64,000 nt of DNA from Toxorhynchites rutilus septentrionalis (lineage: Eukaryota; Arthropoda; Insecta; Diptera; Culicidae), in assembly GCF_029784135.1 (NCBI RefSeq), contig NC_073746.1, positions 245,901,307 through 245,965,306 of the forward strand, read 5' to 3'. Positions 44,897 to 55,045 of the stretch are shown piece by piece (position 1 is the stretch's first letter; each line of letters begins with the position of its first letter). A model generated the notes under the pieces. That model was not told the origin of the DNA and made no database searches. It worked only from the letters and a program-made list of their open reading frames with translations. A program made the position numbers and the translations under genes.

Positions 44897-45358
44897 CCTC
44901 CCTTCAAGATGTTCAAATAAACATTCTGATCTACAACATCATCGATGAAAACCAAATTGAATCATCAAATTTCTAAAAATAACAATTTTAAAAACATGAT
45001 GAAATAGTGGATGAATATTTTTTTCCGAATACATAAAAAATCTCGTAGATGACGGCTAAATGCAGCTAAAGACAGTTGCAATGAACAAGGGTTATCATAC
45101 TAAAGATGAAATCGAGATGAAATTTCAACCACCGTACGAATATGAGTTTGAGTCAATTTTCATTCATTTGAACATACATTCGCCATTATTAGAGAAATAA
45201 ATACCATTATTTTGAAAACAGGTAGAAAACCTGTTTACTCTCATAAGACACAATGACTTTATCTAAATAGAATATACCGAAAGCTTATTTTTGATTTAAA
45301 AAAAAGGGAAAAGAGATCTGCATGGTGGGGGTACGAATTTGTGTATGTATCACTGTAT
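44897..45358. mobile_element. Tc1-like derivative with head-to-head halves
   Basis: The left part (44904-44965), read on the minus strand, gives 'FNLVFIDDVVDQNVYLNILK', a Tc1 transposase block. The right part (44966-45358) is the 3' UTR and terminal region in plus orientation: 'aaatttctaaaaataac.attttaaaaac', 'agttgcaatgaacaaggg', 'gagtttgagtcaattttcat' and, at the end, 'gggtacgaatttgtgtatgt' 'atcactg' before TA. The two halves point outward, as in 47676-49349, but with a different junction. The left outer end is missing. Confidence 0.75.
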
Positions 45359-45479
45359 AGTTCAAATTGTGAAACCAGAGTTAAGATTTGTTGTTGAATA
45401 CAGTTCCAGCTTATTTGACCTATCAAATCCAATATCAAAAAAAAATAAAAGACTCGGACCAAACAATTAAGAAAAATTA

Positions 45480-47670
45480 TTGTGAACCTCGTACGTAATT
45501 AGAATCGCATCGAAATAGATTGATAAAGGCCACATATCGATGGACCCCTCACTGGTTGGTTCTCGGGGCCGATCAGTGTGTCCCGGTGCCCGGGCCCGAC
45601 GCTGCTATGCACCGCGCACTGCTCAGTGTCCGACCTGAGCGAATGAGATGTGTTCAAGTTACGTCGCTGCTAAGCTGCCTCGTTCGAGAAGTGGCTCATA
45701 AACACATTTCTTTGTGCATGCTTTGATGCTTTTTACCATCATCATCGCCCTGTTCGGCGTCGTCGTCGTCGTCTTCGTCGTTGCGAGTTTGCGTTGCTGC
45801 TGCTGCTGTTGTTTTTTGTTGTTGTTGTTGTTGTTGCTGTTGGTTGTTTGCCATGGACAGCAGCAGCGGCATATATACAGGATGAAAAAGAAGCGGAGAA
45901 TGTTGAGGGAATGAGGCAATGGATGAATAGCAGCAGCAGCAGCGGTACCACGAGTACGACCGACAACAAATGCGATTCGAAGCGATGTTGGCTGTGTGCT
46001 CCGTGCAGCACCGCGGATACAGTCTTTCGAGAAGCGACCGACCAGCTCGAATATGGAGAATTGTGACCGGACGAGAAAATGTGCTGCCTCACGTACACCA
46101 CTCGGTGCCGGAGCGCTCGAGCACTCGGGACACAGTGTTGTGTGTACACTCTCGTTGGCTCATATAATACTGACAAGGGGGCAGACCGTACTGTAGAGCG
46201 GAATCGAGTCACCAGAGAATCTTTTTCGTTCGTCGCAGTTTGTTGAGTTCGCTTCCGCCCATCCCCCTCCGACCCTGCTTCTGCCTTAGTTAGGTGTTGC
46301 TACGCTCGAATTGCTTCGCGCTGTTTTGTTGATGACGATGGCGACTGGCGGCGATGGCAATGTTGCGAGGCTAGGCAAAGTTTTCAGAATATGCGATAAC
46401 TGTGGTGAGCGCTACCCTCTTGTTTTCTCTTTCTCTCACTGTGTTGCTCTGTCCTGCTCGCGCTGCTAGCAAATGTTCTTCGAGCGGCAGTGCGGTGTGC
46501 TGCATGTGATGGGTGAGTCCATTTATATCACTCGCAATCCCCGCTTCGGAGTCATTTCCCGCATACTGCTTTGCTGGCTGACTAGCAGCAATCTCCGGCG
46601 CGGAGGCGACGAGAAGCGAGCGAGAATTTCAACGTCAGTTCAATTTTTCACAGTATTATAAAATAAATATACGGCATACGTACATGCCGCGTGTCGAGTT
46701 CTCTTCGTCCGGTACAAAAGAGAATATTTAGTGTGCGGATGGCAACCCGACCGCCCCCGAGTGCATACAGAAGTATTTCCATGGGCGAAGCGTGTGGTCG
46801 AGGGAAAGGAGGGAGTGTTTGAACTTTTTTTTCTCTGCAGTTGTCTCTTTTCTTCTCGCTTTCGAGGCTAAAATTGTATGTAAACACAATGTCAGGGATT
46901 TGGTAGGGGATTTTTAATTTGACAGGGTTAGATAAAAAATGATCGGATGACAGTTTCTTTTATTCCGAAAAAGCGCGGGATACATTTTTCGTGCATAATT
47001 TCCGTAATTAAATGAACTCGGCAGGGTGTGTTTCCTGGCTCCTTGAACGAACACGAATCTCATCTCCAGCTGTGTGCTACCGAAGGGACATTTTCGTGCC
47101 GAATGATCAGCGCCGGAAATTCTCCGTTTTCGTCTTGTTTTCTGGGTTGAAAAATTGCCTAATGTTTTCGATCTGACCACGCGTTACGGTAGTCGGGGGG
47201 AAATATCGATTCATTGATGCCCTCAATAATACGCGTTTTCTGGCCCATTTTTTAATCAGTCTCCCCATCCCGATTAATTAGAGAAGATGCTGGAGGATTA
47301 ATTGCCCACGAACTTTTACTCTTAGAAGAACGTTGGAAGAGGCACGCCATGGTTGTTTTTGTTGCTATTCTCCGTGCTCTGTGTGTGGGGCTATGCGACC
47401 TGCGTTTAATGCCTAATGCCGCGCGGCACTCATTTTCCCGTTGGGGGCGCCCATTGCCTGTCGCCGAAAATCGATCGCCTTGCGCGCGTTATGAGCTATT
47501 AAATAGATTTATGTATGAAATTTCAGCAAATGATGATTTCGTTTCTCGTAGCAGCTCCCTGCTTCGCGTGTTTCTGCGGTTTGAGATTGTAAACCTGACA
47601 CAGGACATTGGCACGTTTTGCAACGCGAGATATGTAATGAGCGCGCTTCGAAACGTTGGATGAGGTGCGA
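45480..47670. other. G+C-richer unique island with triplet runs; no supported gene
   Basis: Transposon-free stretch with GTC, GTT/GCT and CAG runs. Frames of 60-156 codons here (for example 45742-46212 minus) are low-complexity translations of these runs. The island could be a 5' region of a host gene, but I cannot show a promoter, exon or splice site. Confidence 0.35.
45787..45851 (+). repeat. Imperfect (GTT/GCT)n run
   Basis: GCT/GTT triplets encoding poly-Gln/Asn-like runs on the minus strand and Leu/Val runs on the plus strand. A CAG run follows at 45930-45943. Confidence 0.9.
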
Positions 47671-48109
47671 ATATACAGTGACTCAAATCCGTAATCGTAC
47701 TCCACCATGCAGATCTCTTTTCCCTTCTTTTGAAAGTCGAAAATGATCTTCGGGACATTCTATTTAGATAAAATCATAGTGTCATTGAGGAGTTAAAAGG
47801 TTTGCTATCTGTTTTCAGAATAATGGTTTTTATTTCTCTAAAAATGACGAATGTATGTGCTAATGTATGAAAATTTACTCAAATTCATAATCGTACGCTG
47901 GTTGAAATATCTACTCAATTTCGAAGGCGTTGGCCAATTTCCTAACTCCATCATTATTATGGTATCCCTTGTTCATTGCAACTATCTTTAGCTGTCTTTA
48001 GATTTATCTACGAGTTTGTATTCGTATTCGGAAGGTGTATTTATCGATTTTTTCATTAAGTCGTTTTTAAAATCGTTATTTTTAGCAACTTAATGGTTTC
48101 TAAATTTAC

Positions 48110-48545
48110 TGCATAGATAACTTCCTTAGTTTTTTTTACAGAGATTGATGTCGAAAGATTGTGGAGGAATATCAATAACTTTTGAGTAATTGTAATGTAA
48201 CCATGTGCGAACTTTATATCTTTTGAGCTCTGGGTCATTATCCTGGCAAAACTTGAATCCTCGATTCCATCCCATTTTGTTGACACTTCGCTTCATATTT
48301 TCCTTCAGTATGATCAAGTAAAGATTCTGATCCAATACATCATCGATCAAAATCAAAGTGCCCCTACATGCACCCTCATACCATCCTTCCACCACCACCA
48401 TGTTCAAACGTTGCTTTCAGATTTTTTACGTTTAATTCATCGTTGGCTTCCTCCATACCAAACGATAACCATCGGAGCCAAAAATATCAAATTAGGACCC
48501 ATCTATGGAAATACCATCTTACCAGTAAGACATTGATGTGTTTCA
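48110..48545 (-). pseudogene. Tc1-like transposase, left half of the palindrome
   Basis: Minus strand: 'DGS' stop 'FDIFGSDGYRLVWRKPNDEL' (first catalytic block; family SDESKFDIFGSDG), 'NLKATFEHGGGGRMV', then 'LIDDVLDQNLYLIILKENMK', 'GFKFCQDNDPELKRYKVRTW' (second catalytic Asp present) and 'VIDIPPQSFDINL' (third block, catalytic Glu not preserved). At least two stops and frame changes. The N-terminal DNA-binding part is absent. Confidence 0.8.
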
Positions 48546-48664
48546 TGCTGTTTGGAATAATCATATTGGAGTTACTGTTTTTTTTTTGCTGAGAAACGGT
48601 TTGTCTCTCTGTGCTTGGGCATTCAAGCTGCCCTCCCTAGACACATTACGAACTTTTTGTTTGC

Positions 48665-48905
48665 TCAATTTGGTTTTTATCGATGGTGTAATGGATCAGA
48701 ATGTTTACTTGAACATCCTAAAGGTGTAGCATGTAGCAAAGTGTGAACAAAATGAGATGGAATCGAGGATTCAAGTTTTGCCAAGACAATGACCCAGAGC
48801 TCAAGACATATGAAGTTCGTACCTGGTTACATTACAATTACTCAAAAGTTATTGATATTCCTCCTCAATCTTCCGACATCAAGCCCAGTAAAAAACTAGG
48901 GAAAT
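48665..48905 (+). pseudogene. Tc1-like transposase, right half of the palindrome
   Basis: Plus strand: 'LNLVFIDGVMDQNVYLNILK', then TAG; in another frame 'CQDNDPELK' and 'VIDIPPQS' equivalents can be read across 48775-48900. Same protein region as the left half but starting further downstream, which marks an asymmetric junction between about 48545 and 48665. Inactive. Confidence 0.75.
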
Positions 48906-49351
48906 TATCTGTGTAGGAAATATAGAAACCTTTAAATTTCTAAAAATAACGATTTTAAAAACTACTAAATAAAAAAAATGATAAATACACCTTCCAAATA
49001 CACCAAAAAACTCGTAGATAAATCTAAAGATAGCTAAAGATAGTTGCAATGAACAAGGGATACCATAATAATGATGGAATTAGGAAATTGGCCAACGCCT
49101 TCGAAATCGAGTACAGATTTCCACAAGCATACGATTATGAGTTTGAGTCAATTTTCATGCATTCACACATACTTTCGCCATTTTTAGAGAAATAAAACCC
49201 ATTATTCTGAAACACATAGCAAACCTTTTAACTCTCATATGACACTATAATTTTATCTAAATAGAATGTTCCGAAAGCTTGTTTTCGACTTTCAAAAGAA
49301 GGGAAAAGAAATCTGCATGGTGGAGTACGATTACGGATTTGAGTCACTGTA

Positions 49352-49420
49352 TATGCTTCAAAATTCTCTTGTGATGTTTTCGTATTATTTCAGATGGAGA
49401 TTGATTTTTATATCAGGCCT
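49352..49420. other. Spacer between Tc1 palindrome and I-like element
   Basis: Short unique flank. It continues across the I-like insertion at 55559. Confidence 0.5.
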
Positions 49421-49432
49421 TACTTGATAATT
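49421..49432 (+). repeat. Target-site duplication, 3' side of the I-like element
   Basis: TACTTGATAATT, identical to 55547-55558. The two copies bracket the retrotransposon exactly at its A-rich tail and its 5' end. Confidence 0.93.
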
Positions 49433-49448
49433 ATTTTTTTTTAATTCG

Positions 49449-49454
49449 TTTATT
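49449..49454 (-). terminator. Polyadenylation signal (AATAAA) of the I-like element
   Basis: AATAAA on the minus strand, about 10-15 bp before the terminal A run. The same signal is kept in the stub at 7488. Confidence 0.6.
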
Positions 49455-49779
49455 TTTACAGGCTCAGTTACTTAAGTTTAAAGGAGCCGAATTCTTAAAT
49501 ATAATTTTAAAACTATATATATATAAACAATTTTCTTACATCTATGGTTAGTAAGGTGGAAAACCGATTACTCGCGGTGCACTCGAGTTTAGGAGGGTGA
49601 CATATTTTTAGGAGAAGGATGGGATATAAGGAAATTGTAACAATGTTGATGAACACTCAATTTATAAATCTATTCGTATATCTATAGTGTATTTACATTT
49701 CAACTTATTCTACTATTTATAGCAAGGGGACGAATTAACCGCAAAGGAAGGAAAGGAGGGTATAAGGATGTAGGGGCAA

Positions 49780-52700
49780 TCACACACGAAGATCTATAGC
49801 TTTAAGGAAAACATATATATGGGACATGTAATCAAGGTCTAACCGAGCCAACACATCTCTCACCGGCACATTGGGATGTCTTCCTCGGGCCCGAAGGGAG
49901 TTTTCTAAATTCGATCTGGCGACCAGATACACCTCGCACGACCAAACAATGTGCTCGATGTCGTGATAACCTTGGCCACAAACGCAGAGATTGCTGCTGG
50001 CAAGATTGAAACGGAAGAGTAGTGCATCTAACGAACAGTGATTGGACATGAGTCGGGAGAAGGTGCGAATAAAGTCCCGACTCAAGTCTAGACTTTTGAA
50101 CCACGGTTTGAGGCTAACCTTAGGGATAATCGAGTGAAACCACCGGCCCAATTCATCTTCATTCCACTTGCGTTGCCAGGTGGCGATGGTATTTTTGCGG
50201 ACTAAAGAATAAAATTCATTGAAGGCGATTTGACGCTGATAAATATCGCCTTCAATTGCACCTACCTTTGCTAATGAGTCAGCCCTCTCATTACCCGGAA
50301 TGGAGCAATGTGAAGGGACCCAGATAAAGGTAATGACATAACAGCGTCTGGATAAAGCACTCAAAATTTCTCGTATTCTCTCAAGGAAGTACGGTGAGTG
50401 CTTTTCCGGCCTCACTGAACGGATAGCTTCGACAGAGCTAAGACTATCCGTTACAATGTAATAGTGTTCAACAGGTCGTGAGGCGACGCTGTCCAGCGCC
50501 CAATGAATTGCTGCCAATTCAGCAATATACACTGAGCAAGGATTCTGAAGACTGTGTGAGGTGCTAAAAAATTCGTTGAACACTCCAAATCCTGTGGACT
50601 CGTTTATAGTGGACCCATCAGTAAAGTACATATTATCGCAATTGATACCCCCATACTTTTCATCGAAGATCGTTGGAGCGATCCTCGATCGTTGGTAATC
50701 TGAATATCCATGGATATCTTGCTTCATGGACAGATCAAAATGCACAGAGGAATTGATGTAGTCAGGGAAACAAACACGGTTGGGAATATACGAAGAAGGA
50801 TCAACCTGCATGGAGATGAATTCATGATATGAACTCATGAACCCGGAGTGAAAATTTAGCTCGATCAGCTGCTCAAAATTTCCGATCACCAATGGGTTCA
50901 TGTCCTTACACCGGATGAAGAACCGAAGAGATAATAAATTGAAGCGATCTTTTAGTGGGAGTAGGCCTGCCAAAACCTCGAGACTCATGGTATGCGTTGA
51001 GGGCATACATCCCAACGCGATACGGAGACAAAGATACTGAATTCGCTCGAGTTTAATGAGGTGTGTTTTGGCAGCTGATTGAAAACAGAAACTGCCATAC
51101 TCCATCACTGAGAGAATAGTTGTTCGATACAACATTATAAGATCTTCTGGGTGGGCTCCCCACCAGGTGCCGGTAATTGTACGGAGAAAGTTTATTCTTT
51201 GTTGGCATTTTTTACTCAGATACCTAATATGGGCCCCCCAAGTACATTTGGAGTCGAACCAGACCCCAAGATACTTGAATGACATAGCATGAGTGATCGG
51301 TTTACCCAAAAGTTGAAGCTTTGGTTTTGCTGGTCTATGCTTCCTAGAAAAAACCACCATCTCTGTTTTCTCCGTGGAGAATTCGATCCCTAGCCCAATG
51401 GCCCAGGTTGAAAAATTGTTCAAAGTATCTTGTAAGGATCCTTGCAGGTCGGATTCGTTTGGTCCTACGACAGACACCACTCCATCATCTGCAAGTTGTC
51501 TTAGGCTGCAATTTTGTGTAAGGCAATTGTCGATGTCGCTTACATAGAAGTTGTACAAAAGGGGGCTTAAACATGAGCCCTGGGGGAGGCCCATGTAAGA
51601 GACCCGACTTACTGCCGAATCTCCGTGAGAAAAGTTCAAATGTTTCTCACAAAGCAAGTTATATAACATATTATTCAATAGAGGCGGCAGACCCCGAGAG
51701 TGTAATTTGTCCGACAAAACCTCTATTGAAACAGAATCGAAGGCCCCCTTTATGTCCAAGAATACTGAAGCCATTTGTTTTTTTTCGGCGTAAGCCATTT
51801 GAATTTCTGAAGAAAGCAACGCAAGACAATCATTCGTCCCCTTGCCCCTGCAGAACCCATATTGTGTATCTGAGAGTAGGCCATTCGTTTCAACCCATCG
51901 ATCAAGGCGAAACAAGATCATTTTCTCCAACAATTTCCGTATACAAGACAGCATTGCTATTGGGCGGTACGAATTGAAGTCGGACGCGGGTTTTCCGGGT
52001 TTTTGAATAGCTATAACTCGTACTTGTCTCCAATCATCTGGAACAATATTATTCTCCAGAAACCGATTGAATAAATTCAACAAGCGATGTTTCGCCACAT
52101 CAGGGAGGTTTTTCAGCAAGTTGAACTTAATTCTATCCGATCCCGGAGCAGAATTGTTACATGAAAGCAGAGCAAGAGAGAATTCTACCATCGAAAACTC
52201 AGAATCAAGATCGCACCTATCTTGTGGTATATCTCGAACAATTTTCTGCACGGGAGCGGAATCGGGACAAACCTTCCGTGCAAAATTAAAAATCCATCGA
52301 TGTGAATATTCTTCGCTTTCATTCGTTGAAGAGCGATTTCTCATGTTTCGAGCCACTTTCCATAATTTTTTCATTGACGTTTCTCGTGACAAACCTCCCA
52401 CGAAATTTCGCCAATAAGCACGTTTTTTCCCTTTGATCAAGTTTTTAAATTGATTTTCAAGTTCCAAATACGTCTGAAAATTTTCAGGGGTTCCACGTTT
52501 CCGAAAAGCTTTAAATGCATTCGATTTTTCTACATAAAGCTTGGAACATTGGCTATCCCACCATAGATTGGGAGGCCTTCGGGAAATGATGGAACCTGGG
52601 ATGGGTTTCGTTTGAGCGCGAACCGCGCTGTCATAGATCAAACGAGAAAGGAAGTTATACTCCTCCAATGGAGGTAAACCATCTCTGGAATTGATGGCTA

Positions 52701-53463
52701 GAGCAATCGCGTCCGCATATTTTTTCCAGTCAATGTGTCTTGTGAGGTCATATGCCATGTTTATAGATTCAGAAGAATTCAACCCAATGGTGATGGAAAT
52801 TTTGATTGGCAAGTGATCACTACCGTTGGGGTTCTGGATTACATTCCACTTGCAATCTAACGATAGTGAATTCGAGCAAAGCGAGAGGTCAAGAGCACTT
52901 GGGTTAGCAGGAGGTTTAGGTACACGTGTTGTTTCCCCAGTGTTCAAAACGGTCATATTGAAGCTGTTACAAAGGTCATATATCAACAATGAACGATTGT
53001 CGTCGTACTGTTCCCCCCAGGCAGTTCCGTGAGAGTTGAAGTCTCCCAAGATCAATCGTGGCTCAGGAAGGAGTGAGCACATGTCAACAAGTTGCTTGCG
53101 GCTAACCGCAGCTCTCGGAGGCCAATACAAGCTGACAATACAGAGGTCTTTGCCTCTGATGTTTGCATGACAAGCAACAGCTTCGATCCCTCCAATAGGT
53201 GGAAGGTCAATTCGAAAAAATGAGTGGCACTTATTGATCCCCAAAAGCACCCCTCCGTATCTATCATCACGGTCCAAGCGTATAATATTAAAATCGTGGA
53301 AAGAGATATCATCTCGCGAAGAAAGCCAAGTTTCGGACAGAGCAAAAACATCACAATTGTAGTTATGAATTAAAATTTTGAATGTATCCAATTTAGGGGT
53401 AAGACTACGACAATTCCACTGTAAAACAGTGATATCTCCGACCTCTCTATTTGAATTAGACAT
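49780..53463 (-). CDS. ORF2: endonuclease / reverse transcriptase / RNase H polyprotein
   Basis: ORF2 nicks the target DNA, reverse-transcribes the element RNA there and removes RNA from the hybrid. The start is ATG 53463; a TTG lies one codon upstream. It overlaps ORF1's stop in the sequence ATGTCTAA (8 nt), suggesting reinitiation or coupled translation. Residues are approximate. APE endonuclease 1-225: 'QWNCRSL', 'LSETWL', 'ILGDFNSHG', 'SDHLPI'. RT about 450-760: 'SYRPIAMLSCIRKLLEKM', 'QYGFCRGKGTND', 'VFLDIKGAFDSV' (Asp), 'GLPQGSCLSPLLYNFY', 'LRQLADDGVV', with Leu for the usual Tyr before ADD. RNase H about 940-1065: 'YFTDGST', 'ELAAIHWAL', 'IVTDSLSS', 'WVPSHCSIPGNERAD', with all four acidic residues visible. 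A Cys/His cluster 'CVCGQGYHDIEHIVWSC' lies near 1160. No frame defects seen. Confidence 0.95.
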   Translation of the reverse strand: MSNSNREVGDITVLQWNCRSLTPKLDTFKILIHNYNCDVFALSETWLSSRDDISFHDFNIIRLDRDDRYGGVLLGINKCHSFFRIDLPPIGGIEAVACHANIRGKDLCIVSLYWPPRAAVSRKQLVDMCSLLPEPRLILGDFNSHGTAWGEQYDDNRSLLIYDLCNSFNMTVLNTGETTRVPKPPANPSALDLSLCSNSLSLDCKWNVIQNPNGSDHLPIKISITIGLNSSESINMAYDLTRHIDWKKYADAIALAINSRDGLPPLEEYNFLSRLIYDSAVRAQTKPIPGSIISRRPPNLWWDSQCSKLYVEKSNAFKAFRKRGTPENFQTYLELENQFKNLIKGKKRAYWRNFVGGLSRETSMKKLWKVARNMRNRSSTNESEEYSHRWIFNFARKVCPDSAPVQKIVRDIPQDRCDLDSEFSMVEFSLALLSCNNSAPGSDRIKFNLLKNLPDVAKHRLLNLFNRFLENNIVPDDWRQVRVIAIQKPGKPASDFNSYRPIAMLSCIRKLLEKMILFRLDRWVETNGLLSDTQYGFCRGKGTNDCLALLSSEIQMAYAEKKQMASVFLDIKGAFDSVSIEVLSDKLHSRGLPPLLNNMLYNLLCEKHLNFSHGDSAVSRVSYMGLPQGSCLSPLLYNFYVSDIDNCLTQNCSLRQLADDGVVSVVGPNESDLQGSLQDTLNNFSTWAIGLGIEFSTEKTEMVVFSRKHRPAKPKLQLLGKPITHAMSFKYLGVWFDSKCTWGAHIRYLSKKCQQRINFLRTITGTWWGAHPEDLIMLYRTTILSVMEYGSFCFQSAAKTHLIKLERIQYLCLRIALGCMPSTHTMSLEVLAGLLPLKDRFNLLSLRFFIRCKDMNPLVIGNFEQLIELNFHSGFMSSYHEFISMQVDPSSYIPNRVCFPDYINSSVHFDLSMKQDIHGYSDYQRSRIAPTIFDEKYGGINCDNMYFTDGSTINESTGFGVFNEFFSTSHSLQNPCSVYIAELAAIHWALDSVASRPVEHYYIVTDSLSSVEAIRSVRPEKHSPYFLERIREILSALSRRCYVITFIWVPSHCSIPGNERADSLAKVGAIEGDIYQRQIAFNEFYSLVRKNTIATWQRKWNEDELGRWFHSIIPKVSLKPWFKSLDLSRDFIRTFSRLMSNHCSLDALLFRFNLASSNLCVCGQGYHDIEHIVWSCEVYLVARSNLENSLRARGRHPNVPVRDVLARLDLDYMSHIYVFLKAIDLRV

Positions 53464-55045
53464 CAAGAGAGATAATCATTGCAAGGAGGGGCCATGCATG
53501 CATCAATTGTTGCAAAATTGTCTTTAATACTGGAAGCATTGAGATGACAAGGGTTCTGATGGAGTCAGAAACATTAAAACACTTGAAGATTTGGTCCAAA
53601 AGGTCAGACAACTTTATAAATCCCGATTGGGAAGTTGAACTGGACGGAATAACAGGGACAGTTGGGGTTTTTGATGTCCCCTCGAGTGCTGGGCCATTCG
53701 AAGGTGAATTATTCCCACGGAAACCAGGAGGAACCTGATTTTGCTTGTCCGCTGCACTCGATTTTTTAGGCATGCTAACAGGGGGTATCACCGGAGGGGC
53801 TAGTCCTTGAACTTTGGGAGTGGTCACATTTTTGCGCCGGGGATTCCCTTGGAAAATGAACGGTGTGCCCCCGTTAGCTGTGTCCGCTTCTATTTCGTCA
53901 ACGGGCAACGTGGCGAAGACATTTTGTGTGTTGATTGGTTGTTGTTGTTGGGCCAGTGGAGAAGCGCCCTTTAAAATATCCGCAAAAGTGCGTTTCGAGC
54001 GTTCCTTCAAAGAGCGCTTCTGTTTCTCCCAGCGACTCTTGTAATTTTCACAAACTGAGAGCTCGTGTGGGGATCCCCCGCAATATGGACATTTATGCTC
54101 AGTCGCACTGCAGGGTTTCCCCTCATGTTGCTCTCCGCAAGTGGCACAGCGCTCCTTGTTGGCACAATAATCCGAAGTGTGACCAACTGACTTGCATTTG
54201 TTGCAAGTCATGGGCTTTGGCACGAAGAGTCGCACAGGTAGTCTCAATTTGTCCACCATAACGTAGTCAGGGAGGGCGGCACCAGCAAAGGTGACTCGAA
54301 ACGAGTCGGACGGCGTAAATTTAGTTTGGTCCCCATCATGGGAAAGTTTCCCGAGTTGGCGACAGTCCAAGATTTTCACTTCCATTGAGGGGAGCTTCTT
54401 GAACTTACCTTTTCCTTCTGCTTTTATTTGTTCGCTCGTCAGACCCGTTTCAGTTATCACCCCCTCAATTTCTACGTTATGGGAGGGTATAAATGTTCGA
54501 TATTCGAGAGTGAAATGTTGATCAGCAACAATCTCGTTTGCGTGTTTCCGTTCATTCACGACAACTCGCAATTTGTTCGGTCTAACCCTGCGAATTTCAG
54601 ATACAGAAGTGTATCTGGCCAGATCTTTCATGATCTGAATCACGTTAAGGTTTTTTCCTTTCGGTTTTGGCCGGAGGAAAACAACCCAAGGGCCAGTTCC
54701 AGGTGCATCTTCTGGATAAACTCTGACACGTGGAGCGGAGACAACAGAGGGGGAAGACGAGGACGAGGACGAGGATGAGGATGAGGACGAGGACGAGGAT
54801 TGGGTTGGTTCGGAAGCATCAGAAGGGGGAAGCGAAATCGATGATGGGAGAGGGGGAGTGGAAGTAACAGTGGGTTGAGAAGGGAGGCTTGCAATTTTCT
54901 TAGAGGGGGGCTTGGTAGGATGAGCGGATTCGTCCCCAGAAGAATTATCTTCCTTATGAGGGACTCGTTTATGTTTTTTCCCAGATCTTATATGAGATTC
55001 ATTATCGGAGATCTCCATCTCTGGAGATCCTCCACTATTCTCCAT
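53456..55045 (-). CDS. ORF1: Gag-like nucleic-acid-binding protein
   Basis: 529 residues from ATG 55045. Such proteins coat the element RNA and act as chaperones in the ribonucleoprotein (known for the I superfamily). The N-terminal 140 residues are low-complexity and hydrophilic, with a run of about 17 Ser around residue 85-100 encoded by a TCN microsatellite. A globular region around 105-270 ('GPWVVFLRPKPKGKNLNVIQ') resembles the RRM-like part of I/Jockey Gag proteins. Three CCHC zinc knuckles follow at about 277-330: 'CNKCKSVGHTSDYC', 'CATCGEQHEGKPC' (CX2CX3HX4C, one residue shorter than usual) and 'CPYCGGSPHELSVC'. A basic segment (KSRWEKQKRSLKERSKR) and a Pro/Ser-rich tail end the protein. 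Its last codons overlap ORF2. Confidence 0.93.
   Translation of the reverse strand: MENSGGSPEMEISDNESHIRSGKKHKRVPHKEDNSSGDESAHPTKPPSKKIASLPSQPTVTSTPPLPSSISLPPSDASEPTQSSSSSSSSSSSSSSSSPSVVSAPRVRVYPEDAPGTGPWVVFLRPKPKGKNLNVIQIMKDLARYTSVSEIRRVRPNKLRVVVNERKHANEIVADQHFTLEYRTFIPSHNVEIEGVITETGLTSEQIKAEGKGKFKKLPSMEVKILDCRQLGKLSHDGDQTKFTPSDSFRVTFAGAALPDYVMVDKLRLPVRLFVPKPMTCNKCKSVGHTSDYCANKERCATCGEQHEGKPCSATEHKCPYCGGSPHELSVCENYKSRWEKQKRSLKERSKRTFADILKGASPLAQQQQPINTQNVFATLPVDEIEADTANGGTPFIFQGNPRRKNVTTPKVQGLAPPVIPPVSMPKKSSAADKQNQVPPGFRGNNSPSNGPALEGTSKTPTVPVIPSSSTSQSGFIKLSDLLDQIFKCFNVSDSIRTLVISMLPVLKTILQQLMHAWPLLAMIISLDV
54755..54803 (+). repeat. GAN/TCN microsatellite inside ORF1
   Basis: Run of GAG/GAC/GAT triplets on the plus strand, encoding the Ser run of ORF1 on the minus strand. 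Length variation here would stay in frame. Confidence 0.9.

Larger units (their letters stand above)
47676..49349. mobile_element. Palindromic Tc1-like element (two 3' halves head to head), 1674 bp
   Basis: The ends are 'cagtgactcaaatccgtaat' 'cgtactccaccatgcagat' at 47676 and the exact complement ending at 49349, flanked by TA (47674-47675; 49350-49351). The inverted similarity extends over about 700-800 bp of each side, far beyond normal terminal repeats. Each half also has an inner direct copy of the end motif ('actcaaattcataatcgtac' near 47878; complement near 49125), an IR/DR layout. Each half carries the C-terminal half of the same transposase reading outward. No intact transposase; non-autonomous. 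Confidence 0.85.

Noticed and set aside
45659..46212. Frames of 86 and 156 codons on the minus strand with Gln, Asn and Thr runs
   Set aside because: They are translations of GTT/GCT and CAG runs, with overlapping frames on the other strand and no recognisable domain.
51573..54894. Several open frames of 64-134 codons opposite or within ORF1 and ORF2 in other phases
   Set aside because: They are shadows of the intact retrotransposon frames and show no independent domain.
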